DNA of 64,000 bases from Sordaria brevicollis (taxonomy: Eukaryota; Ascomycota; Sordariomycetes; Sordariales; Sordariaceae): positions 3,410,001 through 3,474,000 of the forward strand of contig JAUTDP010000001.1 in assembly GCA_033439795.1 (NCBI GenBank). Direction: 5' to 3'. The notes under the pieces were generated by a model. The model was not told the DNA's origin and made no database searches. It saw only the letters and a list, made by a program, of their open reading frames with translations. Positions 50,601 through 62,500 of this stretch are shown here, in pieces. Within the stretch, counting starts at the first letter, position 1. The number at the start of each line of letters is the position of its first letter. The translations under genes were made by a program, and so were the position numbers.

Positions 50601-51226
50601 TACTATTAATCGGGTCCTTATTAATAACTTTTTTTTAAAAAGTATTATAAAAATTATAAAAACCGCGAAGTATATCGATTATATAATACAAAACTGCTAA
50701 AATATATTAAATAACCTAATTAAATTTATTTAAGGACGAATTAAAGTAAGAAATATTAATAATATAGAAAATAATAATTTATTCGGGTAATTAAGGATAT
50801 AATAAATCGATTTAATAACGGCTTTTATATAAATATTATAATTTAAAATAGCCGGGAAGGCGAAAAAGGCTTTAATTAATTAAAGGGTATAAGTAAAATA
50901 TAGGGGAATACGGATACGGCTTCGGAAAAATTAATATAAAGATAAAATATAGCGGAAGGAAGACTTACCCTTTTTCCAGTATATAGAAGAATTTATTATT
51001 AATAAAGTATTTAATAATATATTCGAAATTAATTTTAATATCGGTATTAACTATATTAAATATAAGGGTCGGCGAAAAAAAGTAAGGGGGAAATGAATTT
51101 TCGCCCTTATTTTCGTCAGAGGTTTCTATTATTTTACAGAACGCTTTAATATATTTTTAACAAGGAATAGCTATTTCGAATCGATTATTATTATTAAAGG
51201 AAAGAAAAACTTAAAAAAACCCGGGG
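44600..51226 (+). mobile_element. RIP-mutated Tad-like LINE, 5' and central part
   Basis: Plus orientation. 45001-45330 reads as a Lys/Glu-rich, coiled-coil-like ORF1. 45950-46080 has the spacing of zinc knuckles, with Tyr where Cys is expected (TGT to TAT changes). The endonuclease box reads RDFNLYYPN at 46902-46928. The reverse transcriptase box reads GFINDIN at 48537-48557, where FVDD or FIDD is usual in Tad-type LINEs, preceded by SPLSLILFILF. The element is interrupted at 51226 by a Ty3/gypsy insertion and probably resumes at 58226. Confidence 0.75.
51222..51226. repeat. Target-site duplication, left copy (CGGGG)
   Basis: Identical to 58226-58230 on the far side of the Ty3/gypsy element. 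Five bases is the usual length for Ty3/gypsy integrases. Removing the element rejoins Tad-like LINE sequence. Confidence 0.85.
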
Positions 51227-51489
51227 TGTTACGGCAAAGAGGAATGGATTGTGATAGATAACAATAATCCTTGATTGATAGAAAATCGTAAAATGAAGAA
51301 AAAGGAAAAACTAATCGTACAAGAATGGAAGCGTAGGCGGAAAGATATAGGCCTTGCGTTCCGTGTAATAAATGCGTTGTACGGGTGAATGGTAATGCGG
51401 TATTCGCTGGCATGAATAAGTGACCTGCGATAATAAGCCTACAATTCGCCCAGTAATTTAAGTGACTAGTAGTAAGCTACGCCGTTATA
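51227..51489 (-). repeat. LTR of the Ty3/gypsy element (3' LTR in element orientation)
   Basis: 263 bp on the plus strand from TGTTACGGC to GCCGTTATA. It aligns without gaps to the copy at 57963-58225, and the differences I could see are transitions. It keeps many TG and CA dinucleotides, unlike the interior. Confidence 0.93.
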
Positions 51490-51510
51490 TTACCCCCCCC
51501 TTAAAAAAAG
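51490..51510 (-). other. Polypurine tract of the Ty3/gypsy element
   Basis: On the minus strand the sequence just before the 3' LTR reads TTTTTTTAAGGGGGGGGTAA. The G run next to the LTR is the expected primer site for plus-strand DNA synthesis. Confidence 0.75.
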
Positions 51511-52736
51511 ATTCGCCTCGAGTCTTTTTAGAAACGAAAAGAAAAGAATAAAAAAAAAATATACGCATACTTAGAATCGAACCGACGATTTTCCCGGTAG
51601 AGGGTACGTACTTTCGTAGTTCGCTAGTATTAATACTTTTAGGGTACTAATTTATCGTATATTGCGCTAATATTTTAATTATAATCGATTTAGTATTCAA
51701 TTACCTCTAAATTTCCCTTTATTAATCTATTCCCTACTTACTTCCTCTTTTTCAATTTCCGTTTTCCCCCTTATATAAATAAATTATTATCTTTATAATT
51801 ATTCGCCTATTCGTCCTTTACCGCCGCTATAATTTACTCCTATAATTTCTAAAGAGGGTTGGCCGTTTCCGGGTATACGTTATAGAATTCCTTTAATTTC
51901 GTAATTATATTTTTAAAATCGTTTATTAAATATTATTTAAGGTCCGGGTCCTATTCTTTTTATTAAATTTAGTAAAATAGCCTACTTCGGTTTATTTTTA
52001 ACGTTATTATATAATTTACTTCGTATTCTTCCTCTTCTCCTTCTTAAACGATTTTACCTAATAGGTTATTTAAGGCTTATTTTAATAACGGATTATTTGG
52101 GAATTTCCTTAAGCAGTTTAATAGGAATTAATTCGATATTTTCTAAGAATTAAATAATTATATTAAAAAAATATTACTTTTCTTTCCAATAATAGGGAAA
52201 TACTATCGGGTTAGGGGAAAATTTAATTTATTATTAGAGTAATCGGTAAATTAATTCTTTTTAATAATAAAAATTCGATTTTTTATATCGAAGTCCGGGT
52301 TATAGCGTTTTTTATTGGCTTATATAATTTATTTACGTTATACCTCCTTAATACTCTATTACGTTTATTCTATATAGGTTTAAATTTTATCGGCTATATC
52401 CCGGGCTTTTTATCGATTTAATCTTTCTATAATTAATAGTCCTTCGAAATTAATTAAGGTTTTCTAATCTAAAAAGGTCGGTATAAGAAATCCGAAAAGG
52501 ATTTCGTATAATTATAGACTTATATTATTTTATAATATATTATTCTATACGTAATCAAGGGCTAGAATTATTTCCGACTAATTATTTTAATTATAATTAA
52601 TATACGGTCGTAATTTTTAATCGATTTATTTATAGAAATTCTTAATTTATCCTAAGGTTTACGAATATCCTATAGAAGCTAACGATTAATTTATACTTAT
52701 TTAATTAGTTAATTCCTATAAAAAGTCTAAACGAAA

Positions 52737-52937
52737 TTATAGGCCTCTATCGCTAATAATCTTTTTAAGAAGTCCGAATATATAGAAAGGTCCCTTATAA
52801 TATAGGTAATAAACTTCTTTTCTAATAATTATCGATTTGCAAGGGAACAACCAGGTAATTTTCGATAATAGGTTAATCGTATTTATAAAATTATCGTAAT
52901 TATATTTATTTATCGGCATTTTCTTAAAATTAACCAC
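52737..52937 (-). pseudogene. Ty3/gypsy integrase core remnant
   Basis: A 66-codon open stretch inside the element shows the integrase core: KKMPINKYNYDNFINTI, then KITWLFPCKS, then IFGLLKKIISDRG. It is flanked by stops and cannot yield a complete integrase. Confidence 0.85.
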
Positions 52938-54239
52938 TAATCGAGACTAAATACGCTTCGATATTTCTACGGGTTACAACTTTCCTAGAATTTTACCCCT
53001 AAAATACTTTAAAGCGTAGCACACTATATAATTGGTAATATATCGATCTATATCTCCTATTATTCTTAGCCACTAATATTTAACGGATACGAATTTTCTT
53101 ATTTTATTTCGCCTTAGGTATACGGTCGTTAATATATTATAATAATCTTTTATAGCTTTAATCTTTTAATCTCCCTCTAGGATAATTAATCGTCCTTAAA
53201 ATAATAATAATTACTTTTATAGGAGGGTAAACCCTAACCCCTCTTCTTTTGCCTTCTATTAATAGATTTCTAAAATTAAGTTTATTTTATTCTCTTTTAA
53301 TAATTAATAAATTAATATATAATTTACTATTAATATTATTTAGGTAATATCTAGCGTATAAATACGGATAGTATCCTCCCCCTCCCCTACGGGTTTAAAA
53401 AGTTGTATTAAACGTTGGGTTTCCTTCCTCGCTTTCTAATCCTTTACGTTTTCCAATTTCCTAAATAAAACGTCTACTACGGCGTTATCCTTCCCTAGCC
53501 GGTAAATAATCTAAAAATAATATTAGGCTAAAACTTCCGCCTAGGCAATTTATCGCGTATTTAATAATCTTTTTATACTAAAATACTTTAAAGCCTTATA
53601 ATTTATAATAATTATAAATAATTTATTCTATTAAACCCCGATAAACTCCAATCTCTAATATACTAAAACTCTTATTACCGCTAGTATTTCCTTATTATAA
53701 ATAAAGTAATTATATTCGGCGCCCTATATTATCTCTAAATAATATATAATAGGATACTAACCGTCTCTATATTTTTATAATAGAATATTAATTATTATAC
53801 TATTAAATGCATTTATTTCTACTCGAATTTCCTTATTGAAATCGAAATGTAATAATACTAGCGCGTTAATTAGGCGTTACTTTAAGGTATTAAAGGCGAT
53901 TTAATATTCCCCATCCTAGGAATATATTTCTCTTTTCTTTATTAATTTTATTAATAGGCGGGCAATTCGATTATATTCCTAAACGAATTTCCAATAGAAA
54001 TTATAAAAACCTAAGAATAATTAGACTCCTTTAATTATAATCGGCTCCTTCTAATTTCGTACTATTATAATTTTCGTAGGGTCTATAGATATACTATTTA
54101 CCCCTACGATAAAATTTAAGAATTTTGTTTCTTAGATGTAAAATTTATATTTCTCTAAATCCGCTTATAAATTAGCCTTACGTAACCGCTCCAATACTTT
54201 CCGGATATATATTATATATTCCTTTTTATTATTAGAATA

Positions 54240-54490
54240 AATAAGAATATTATCGATATAAGCGTTATAAAAATTATTAAAATATTTTATTAAAATATTA
54301 TTAATATACCGTTGGAATATCGAAGGTTTATTAATTAAATTAAACGGTAGAACCTTATATTTATATACTCCGTACCGGGTTCGAAATGTGGTTAATTCTT
54401 TATTATTAGGGTATATTTTAATTCGATAAAATATTTACCGAATATCGATCTTCGTAAAAATTTTAGTTCGCGAAATTCGTATTAATGTTT
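54240..54490 (-). pseudogene. Ty3/gypsy reverse transcriptase remnant
   Basis: Minus-strand translation gives FTKIDIR, a stop, then FYRIKI, ELTTFRTRYG and FQRYI, followed by AYIDNILIYS. These are consecutive conserved blocks of Ty3/gypsy reverse transcriptase. One catalytic Asp is Asn and a Gln codon has become a stop, both expected results of RIP. Confidence 0.88.
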
Positions 54491-57400
54491 CTTTAATTAA
54501 TAGTAACGGGTATCGGTTTTTACGGGTAATAGCGTTTAATTTCTAATAGTTTATATAGAATTGTATTTTCCTATTGGCTTTAAGAACGAAAAGGATAGGC
54601 GTAGCTTATAAGGTTAAATTACTTTTAATAAACCCTTTATTTAGGTTTTTTATAATATATAAATAATATACCTCTAATTCGTCGGTATTTATTTTATATA
54701 ATAGGCTATACCCGAGGTCCTCTAGTCGCGTTCCTTCTTAGAATCGAATTCTATAATCGCTATTCCCTAATTTTGGTAGAGTATTAGATTTCTTTTTATT
54801 AAAGACGTTAATATATTCGTAGTATAGGGTTAAGATTCTAATCGCGGTTTATTTATATTCTTTTAGGTTTAAACGTTCTAATTTTTATTACCTTCTTTCT
54901 TTAATAAATCGGTCGATCTTATATAAATTAGTTACTCTTAAATACTCCTTCTTAACTATTTTTATTAGCGTAACCGATTTAATAATAATTATATTTAATA
55001 TATATTCTTTATATTAACCAATTCCTTTCTTCTATTTGAAGTAGCCTAATTTATCCTTTTTTATATTATTATTAAAATTTTCCCCTTTTAACTATTATTT
55101 ATATTATTTTAAATCCTCTTTTAGGTCTTACCTTTATTTTCTTAAAATTTCCGACGTTACTTTTCGGTTTAAAATCCTTCGAATTTCTTCTTTATATAAT
55201 ATTTCTTCTATACGGTTTATCTCCCTTACTATAAAGTCCATCGAAGTTTAGACCGAAATTCGCTATAAAATATTAATAAATAGTTTTTTAAAAGTAGAGG
55301 GCTCGACCGAAAGGTTCGTAAATTTGTAGATTCGTCGGTATACCGCGGCTTTATTACGACGACGTTTATCCTCTTTCTTTATTAGTTTTTCCCGCCGAAT
55401 TACCTCCTCTTAATATTTCGGATCGATTAATTAATTTCCTAAATCTTTAATATAGATATTCTTTACCTAATTTAAATTAATAGGCTAATTGTTATTAAAA
55501 AGTAATTGTCGTTTAAGGTAATCGATTATTACGTTGTAATATTCGAATTAAATATAATTAATTATTATATTATAATAAATATTAGTAATAATTAACTATT
55601 CGTTTCTTATAATACGATTTTAAATAGTAATATTTGCTTTTAATATATTAATAATCTTCTTATTATCGTTTTTAGAAAATAGTCCTCCAATATTTATAGG
55701 GTCGAAATTAATTTTTAATTCGAATTCTAATAATTATTAGAGTCTTTTAATTGTTTTTTAATTAATTAAAATATACGAAGCGGCTCCCGAATCTATAATA
55801 GCTTCTTTAATAGTAATTGTAATTCTATTACTACTTATAAAGGTAAATATAGTAAATAAATCTCCCCCTAAATAATTATATAGAAAGTTTCTATTTATAC
55901 CGTTAGGTGCTTTTCTTTATCTTTACTATATAGATTTCCTTAAACGGGAGTCTAATTTATCCAAGGTAATTAATTTTTTAATTCTTACTTTAACTCCTTC
56001 TTATCCTTACTAAATTTATCCTCGTCCTTAATACTATATTAGGTATAAACCGATTATAAATAGGCTCGGTAATCGGTTCCTATATTAAACGTCGGACGGG
56101 TATTTAATTTCTTAGGGTAATTTTTAGCCCAATATCCTTATTCTTTATAATTAAAATATATTCCCTTATAGAATATCTCATCGATTTTTTCCTTAATTAA
56201 AATTTTAATATTAGAATTACCTTTAATCGAAGAGGAGCCTCTTCCTCTATCTCTATTATTATTAATATAATTACGATTATTCGAAATAAATCCGGTAATA
56301 ATAATCCGTTTAATTACCTTCTAAATATAAGCAATTTATTTTACCGTTTTAATATAATTATCGAAATCGACGGTATTTAAAATTGTATATAAAGCTATTC
56401 CAATTTGAAAGTCGGTAGAAAAACGTTTATAAAAAGTTTTTTTCTAATTAGATTAAAGGATTTAATACTCGCTAACGAAACGAATAAATTTATTTTTAAA
56501 AATATAAAAATCGTTTTAATATATATAAAATTTTTCGAATTCTTCGATAACCTAACGAGCGATATTCGGGTTATTATATTAACGCTTAAAATAGGCTATT
56601 AAAGCCTTTAAAGAATAAATTTAATTCGAATAGGTATCGCGAAGGTAGGGCTAAAGATCTTTAACCGTATAACCCGCCAAGCGGTTTTCGATATATATTT
56701 ATTTAATTTCATTATTAGTAAAATAATCGGAATTAACCTTCAATTTATTAATTATAATATAATACTATACTTTGAAAGTAACGGTATCCTTAATTTTATC
56801 GGCGTAAAATATAAGCGGGTCCGAAATTTTAGATAACTTTCCGTTCGAAATAATAAAAACGTTTCCGGGCATAGTACTACAATAAATAAGGTCGCGAATA
56901 ACATCCGCTACAATCTAGTTTAAAGATTGGATTTCCTTTTTTTTAACGGTTAATGTAATAAAAAAATCCTTTATTATCTCTTAATTTTATTAATTTTTAC
57001 TAAAATCCTTAATATTACCGTCGGTTTTTATATTTAATATAGGATTATCGAAATCGAATTTAGGAATAATACCCTATTCGCGTAAACGGCGGTACTTTTC
57101 GCGATTTACCTTTTTAATAATTTTATTTATACTTTTAAAATAATATATATATCCTAAATTATTATTTTTAACTATATTATAAAAGCGCGTCTCTTTTTTT
57201 TTACCCTTATTTTAAGGTTTATTATAGACCTTCTTAAAATATAAAATTTATTTATATAAATCGGTAATAGTATAGTTAAAATGGCGAATAATAATATATA
57301 ACTCCTCCGCTTATTTCTTATAGGCCAATATAAATAAAACGTAGGCCTTTATTTCAAAATATATAGCTTTAAGGTATTTATCGATTTAAGTTACGAAATC

Positions 57401-57962
57401 CTCGTATCCTATTAAATCGTTGAATAAAATACGGTCGCCTTTAATTTCTTCGGTAAAAATAGGTTAAAACGGAAAATTAGGTCCTTTACTTCTAATAATA
57501 TATTAAATAATTAAATTTTAAATTTTAATTTATACGTCGTTAAATATATTTCTAACGGAATTAAAGAAATAGAAATTATTTAATTCGGGTTTAATATATT
57601 CTTAATAATATTCGAAAATAATATTATCGAACTCTTTTTAATCGTCGAAATCGTTATTATTATAATTTAAAATAATAGTTTAAATATTATAAATAATCGA
57701 AAATCGGTGGGGGTCGATAGATTAATAATTTAATTTAATCTTCGCAATAGGATCCTTTTAATTTAATTTTAAAAAATCAATATTAACCTCCTATTTAATT
57801 TGCGCCTTTATTTTATTAGCTTCTTCCTAATCGCGTACTATTATAAATTAAATTCTAGTGCGGAGGATTATTATATTGCGTACGTTTAATTGTAATTGGT
57901 TTTTTATTTTCAAAGTAAGATATTTTAAATCGTCCCCAATAAATTTAGTTTAATTTTACGAT

Positions 57963-58225
57963 TATTACAACAAAGAGGAATGGATTATAATAGATAATAA
58001 TAATCTTTAATTAATAGAAAATTATAAGATAAAGAAAAAGGAAAAATTAATTGTATAAAAATAGAAGTGCAAGCGGAAAGATATAGGCCTTGCGTTCCGT
58101 ATAGTGAATGCGTTGTGTAGGTGAATAGCAATGCGGTGTTCGCTGGCATAAATAAGTAACCTGCGACAATAAGCCTGTAATTCGCCCAATGACCCAGGTG
58201 ACCAGCGGTGAGCCGCGCCGTCACA
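57963..58225 (-). repeat. LTR of the Ty3/gypsy element (5' LTR in element orientation)
   Basis: 263 bp on the plus strand from TATTACAAC to GCCGTCACA, partner of 51227-51489. The ends TG...CA are partly changed by RIP (TA at the left here, TA at the right in the partner). Confidence 0.93.
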
Positions 58226-58884
58226 CGGGGGGATAAAGGGTTTTTATATTTAAAGGAAGGAAGTCCTTACGTTAATATAAATTGTAATAGAAATATAGCC
58301 GTAATAAAGGGAAGAAGAAAATAAAAAGAATAAAAGAAAATTTAATAGTTAGGAAGTTTAATAGTAATTAAAAAGGTAAACGGGCGGGGGAATAAAAGGT
58401 AAAAAACGGTAATAAACAAGGGACGGGACGGCGGATTAAAAAAGCGGAACGGTTTAATATTTTAATATAATAGTAAATAGAAGGGATAAGACGGATATTA
58501 ATCGTATTAACGGTAAATATATATTACGATTATAAAATGCCGAAGAAGCGGCGCGGATAGGTCCGCGCCGAGAAATATAGCCGGGGTTTTTATCCGGGGC
58601 GCTTAACGCCTACGGTTTTATCCTACGGGGAATCGGAAATAGACCCTATACTATATTAGCGCTATAGATTTAACTAGGGAATAAGAATCTTACTTTTTTC
58701 TTACCTTTAATAACGACGTTAACCTCCCTAAAATTTTAAATTTTAATATAGGAGTCATTTACTTATAAATAATTATTTAAATCGGTATAACGAAAATAAT
58801 AGAAATAAATAATTTTATTAAATATATAAAAAGAATTCCCCGAATTTAAAATAATTAAATTTTTAAAAAAATATTCTTTTTATT
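58226..58884 (+). mobile_element. Probable 3' remainder of the interrupted LINE
   Basis: Sequence beyond the Ty3/gypsy target duplication, heavily RIP-mutated and without recognisable coding. By position it continues the plus-strand LINE interrupted at 51226. It contains a GC-only hairpin at 58549-58570. Confidence 0.45.
58549..58570. other. GC-rich hairpin in the RIP-mutated block
   Basis: CGGCGCGGA, loop TAGG, then TCCGCGCCG: a perfect 9-bp stem. The stem has no CpA or TpG, so RIP would leave it almost untouched. Confidence 0.7.
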
Positions 58885-59580
58885 TATTACGGGCTAAGTG
58901 CACGTTAAGTATAAGTTAGGATATATATTAAAGTACGAAGGAGAGGAAATAGGAAGTATACGTAGAGGGCTAGATATATAGGCGCGAGCCTATACCCCAG
59001 CCCGTATACGCCTACGTAATACTATACGTAACCATTAGTAACTAAATTTGGGCTATATCGTACTATAGTATATATATTATAATTATAAATGGCCGCTAGG
59101 GAATTAAATATTGGGGTGGTCTATCTGCACCGTAAGAAAAGTCTTAGTCGACCGTAAGAAAAAGGTTCAACTTTAAATAATTCCGCGAAGAAAAATTCTA
59201 AAAAGTCATAGTGTGTATGGGAATTTTGGTAGTTTTTCACTCTAAATTTAGAACTAAACACCGTCTGCAATCCTTGCACGCACTTGATTCTTTTTGTTAA
59301 AAACACTTTTTTGATTTTAAATATCTTAAAAGGGAGAAAAGGTGGTAAAGGTAACGTTGGTAGAATTGGCCTTTGAATATGAAAAATCCAGCGAAAATCA
59401 ACAATTCTAACTATATTCTTTTTATTTACCTAGCCCTGAATTTGGTAAAGTTATACCTTATTCCATTGTTGGACTACGGTCGACTAAGACTTTTCCTACG
59501 GTGCAGATAGACCATCCCTAAATATTTATAAAGGTAATTAATACGTATATTAAGTATAGTATAAATTTAATCCTATAATA
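58885..59580 (-). repeat. LTR of a second Ty3/gypsy element, split by a MITE
   Basis: On the plus strand it begins TATTACGGGC and ends TCCTATAATA, just before TTATCCCCCTTTAAAAAAAA. That layout matches the LTR and polypurine junction of the complete element at 51484-51510. Without the 406-bp insert and its 8-bp duplication the LTR would be about 282 bp. Its partner LTR lies outside the window, so the limits are inferred. Confidence 0.55.
59113..59518. mobile_element. 406-bp non-autonomous DNA transposon (hAT-like MITE)
   Basis: The termini are 44-bp inverted repeats with two mismatches, starting GGGGTGGTCTATCTGCACCG on the left and GGGATGGTCTATCTGCACCG on the right. They are flanked by an 8-bp direct repeat TAAATATT at 59105-59112 and 59519-59526. 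Eight-bp duplications are typical of the hAT superfamily. The motif CCGTAAGAAAA occurs twice in the left end. The interior has no transposase and keeps many CpA/TpG sites, in contrast to its surroundings. Confidence 0.88.
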
Positions 59581-62500
59581 TTATCCCCCTTTAAAAAAAA
59601 TTCGTAGAATTAAAAAGTCTATATATACGTATAATTATATCTTAGAATCCTTTAATAATTCGTTAAATACTTCTAAATGTAATATTAGTTATATCCTAAA
59701 TTATTTATTTATTAAAAATTGTATAATCCTTATTATTATTTCTATTAAACCCTCCTCTTCCTCTTTTTTTATTAATAGCGTTTCTATTTTTAAAATAGCG
59801 AACTATTATACTAATTGGGCGGAACGGCGGCGTAGGGGTTCGTTTTGGGCGGGAGGGTCGTTTTATTAATTAATCTAATTGAAGAAATTACGGACGCGGG
59901 GTAATATAAATTTATTTAAATAATTGCGGTAAAAGTTTTAAAATTGTATTTTGTAATTAATAATATTATCGACCTTTTTTTAGGTTGGGTCGTAATTACC
60001 TTCCTATTTAATTAAATAATATTAATAATAATTTTCTCCTTTTTATTCGATGTTTAGGAGTTTATTAAAACCTTATTCTATATATTCTTCGTAATCGTCG
60101 GTACGGATTATTACCCTACTTTCGTTAATGCGAACGTTGGAATTAATTATTTAGCCGAAAAAGCCTTAGCCGAATTAACGTTATATTATAAAAATATAAA
60201 AGGTAGGTAAATATTTTATATTATTAGGGAGCTTTAATTTAACGGTATAGGTATTAAATTAAAGGATTATAAATAGGCCCTCCTAATGGAGAAAGAATTT
60301 AAATATATAAGCGGCCGTTAAAAAAATTAAAAATATTGAATAGTATTATATTTTTAAATTTATATTTTATTAATTTAATATAATATTTATTAACGTTCTC
60401 CTTATACCGGTCCTAAATCCGTTTAATTTATTAAATTATAAAGTCTTAAATTTTTTTAAATTAGTTAACGAATTTATTAATTTTATAATACTCCTTTAAT
60501 TATATAAATAATAAGGTAGGAGGCGGCGGGTTACGAAGTTCGGTATTTATACGAAGGTAATACCCGTAATTAGTAAAGAAGGGGGATAATTTTATCGAAG
60601 AAAAAACGGTATTATTTTTTACGAATTTAGCGAAGGGTAATTATTTAATTTAATCCGTTTAGGACTAATTAACGTATAAGCGGAGGTACTATTTTATTTT
60701 AATATTAATATACTTTATTTAGGTATTAATTTACGGGTAGAAAGCGGAGGTAAATTTATATATTATTTTTAATCGTTAATAAAGGGAGGCTTAAAAGTAG
60801 GATACGAATTGAATATTATAGTTAGAAAGGATAGAGTTTAAAAGTTTATAAAAGTAATAAATTTAGTCGATAAACCTTTTTATTAATTTTTTAACGGATA
60901 ATATAACCGTTAGAATAAAATAATATATTTTAATTAAATAATTTACAATAATATAAATATATTTAAATTCCTAATTAAAGTATAGGTTATTTAGTAGTGG
61001 GGTAACGTAATCGATTAAAATAATAATTTATAGCGCTATAGTAATTAGGATTATTTTAAAAAATTTAATATAATTTCGTTTAAGGAATTTAATTTTTATA
61101 TATAGAAGGTAGGCTTTGTAAAAAATATATATATTATTAATTATCCCTTTTTAATAGAATTCGTAGGATAATAATTCGTATATAACGTTATATTTAAAAT
61201 AATCCGCGCTAAGCGAATTATATTAGCGGTTAATTAATTAAAATTAGAATTCTTTATTATAAAGGTCGATAATAATACGGCTTCGCTACTTTATTATATT
61301 ATTAAAAATAATTTAATATTAATTAAAAGTTTTATATAGGATTTTATAAATGGAAATTAATTAATTACGGGCGTTTAAATTATTTAAAGCGGAGATAATT
61401 TCTTAGAGGAATATAGAATTTTTATAATTATTTAAAATAATATTATCGATAAATTTATTTTTATAATTATTTATAAAGGATAAGGAAAAGTATACTGTAA
61501 GGTTATTAAAATATCCGTCTACGAATTATAAGGGTTATAATAATATACGTTAATAGGCGGTTAAGCGTTTATTTTCGGCCTTAACCGGGATATTATTAAA
61601 TTTGTAATTAAGTGCGTCCGAATGTAAATTTTTAAAACCGGGGGTATATTAAATTTAGAAATTAAAACGGGATAGAAATTAAAATTACTATATATAATAT
61701 TATATTAATTATTTATTAGTCGTAAATATTTTTAGGTTTTTATAATCCGTAAGGATATTAAAAAATTATTATACGCCTTCGAATTCCAGTTATTATTTTT
61801 CAAATATTTTAATAATAATTAGGAATTCCTTATTATAAACGTTATAATTATATTTTTAGGCGGAATATTTTGTAAAAAAGTATGTAATAGGGTATAATAT
61901 ACCGTCGTTTCTATATTATAAAAATATATTGCCTACTACCCAATTTAAAATATCGGTTTTAATAATTATTTTTTTAATTTAATTATAAATCTTTAAAATG
62001 GGTTTAGTAGCGAAAACCCGTTTTAAAATTTTAAACGCGGATTAGTAACGGTCGGATTAAAACTATAGTGCGTTTTTCTTCGTTAATTCGTATAAAGGCG
62101 AAACTATTATTAAAAAATTTTTTATAAATTGGCGGTAGAAGTTTGCGAAACCGAGGAATTATTATAGGGATTTTTTAAATTATAATAATACCTATTCGAA
62201 GATTATTTTAATTTTATTTAAATTTATTTCGATATTACCCGGTATTATAATAAAACCGAAGTATTTTATACGTTTCGTATAAAATTCGTATTTATCGATA
62301 TTAATATTAAGGTTTATTTTAATAAAGCGTTTGAGAATATCGTTAATATAATATTTATAATCCTTTTCGTTATTAGAATAAATAAAGATATTATTAAAGT
62401 AAGTAGTCGTATAAATATTGAGGATATTATATAGGAGATTATTAATATAATTTTAAAAAGCGTTTAACGTATTTTAAAAATTAAAAAGTATTATTAGGGA

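Larger units (their letters stand above)
51227..58225 (-). mobile_element. Complete but RIP-mutated Ty3/gypsy LTR retrotransposon
   Basis: 6,999 bp bounded by two 263-bp LTRs and a 5-bp direct repeat CGGGG (51222-51226 and 58226-58230). Minus-strand coding remnants are in Ty3/gypsy order. The reverse transcriptase begins FTKIDIR near 54480 and its catalytic box reads YIDN at 54260-54249. An integrase core lies at 52937-52737 (ITWLFPCKS, later KKIISDRG). A polypurine tract sits just inside the 3' LTR. Stops in every domain show it is dead. Confidence 0.93.

Noticed and set aside
51571..51660. Possible tRNA gene (minus strand) inside the Ty3/gypsy element, with B-box-like GGTTCGATTC, A-box-like TAGCG and a T run
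   Set aside because: Acceptor, D and anticodon stems do not pair under either possible register, and the region is RIP-mutated retroelement sequence. It is at best a chance match.
56405..56602. 65-codon plus-strand frame
   Set aside because: It is antisense to the gag-side region of the gypsy element, with Lys/Ile/Phe content typical of RIP-derived AT-rich DNA.
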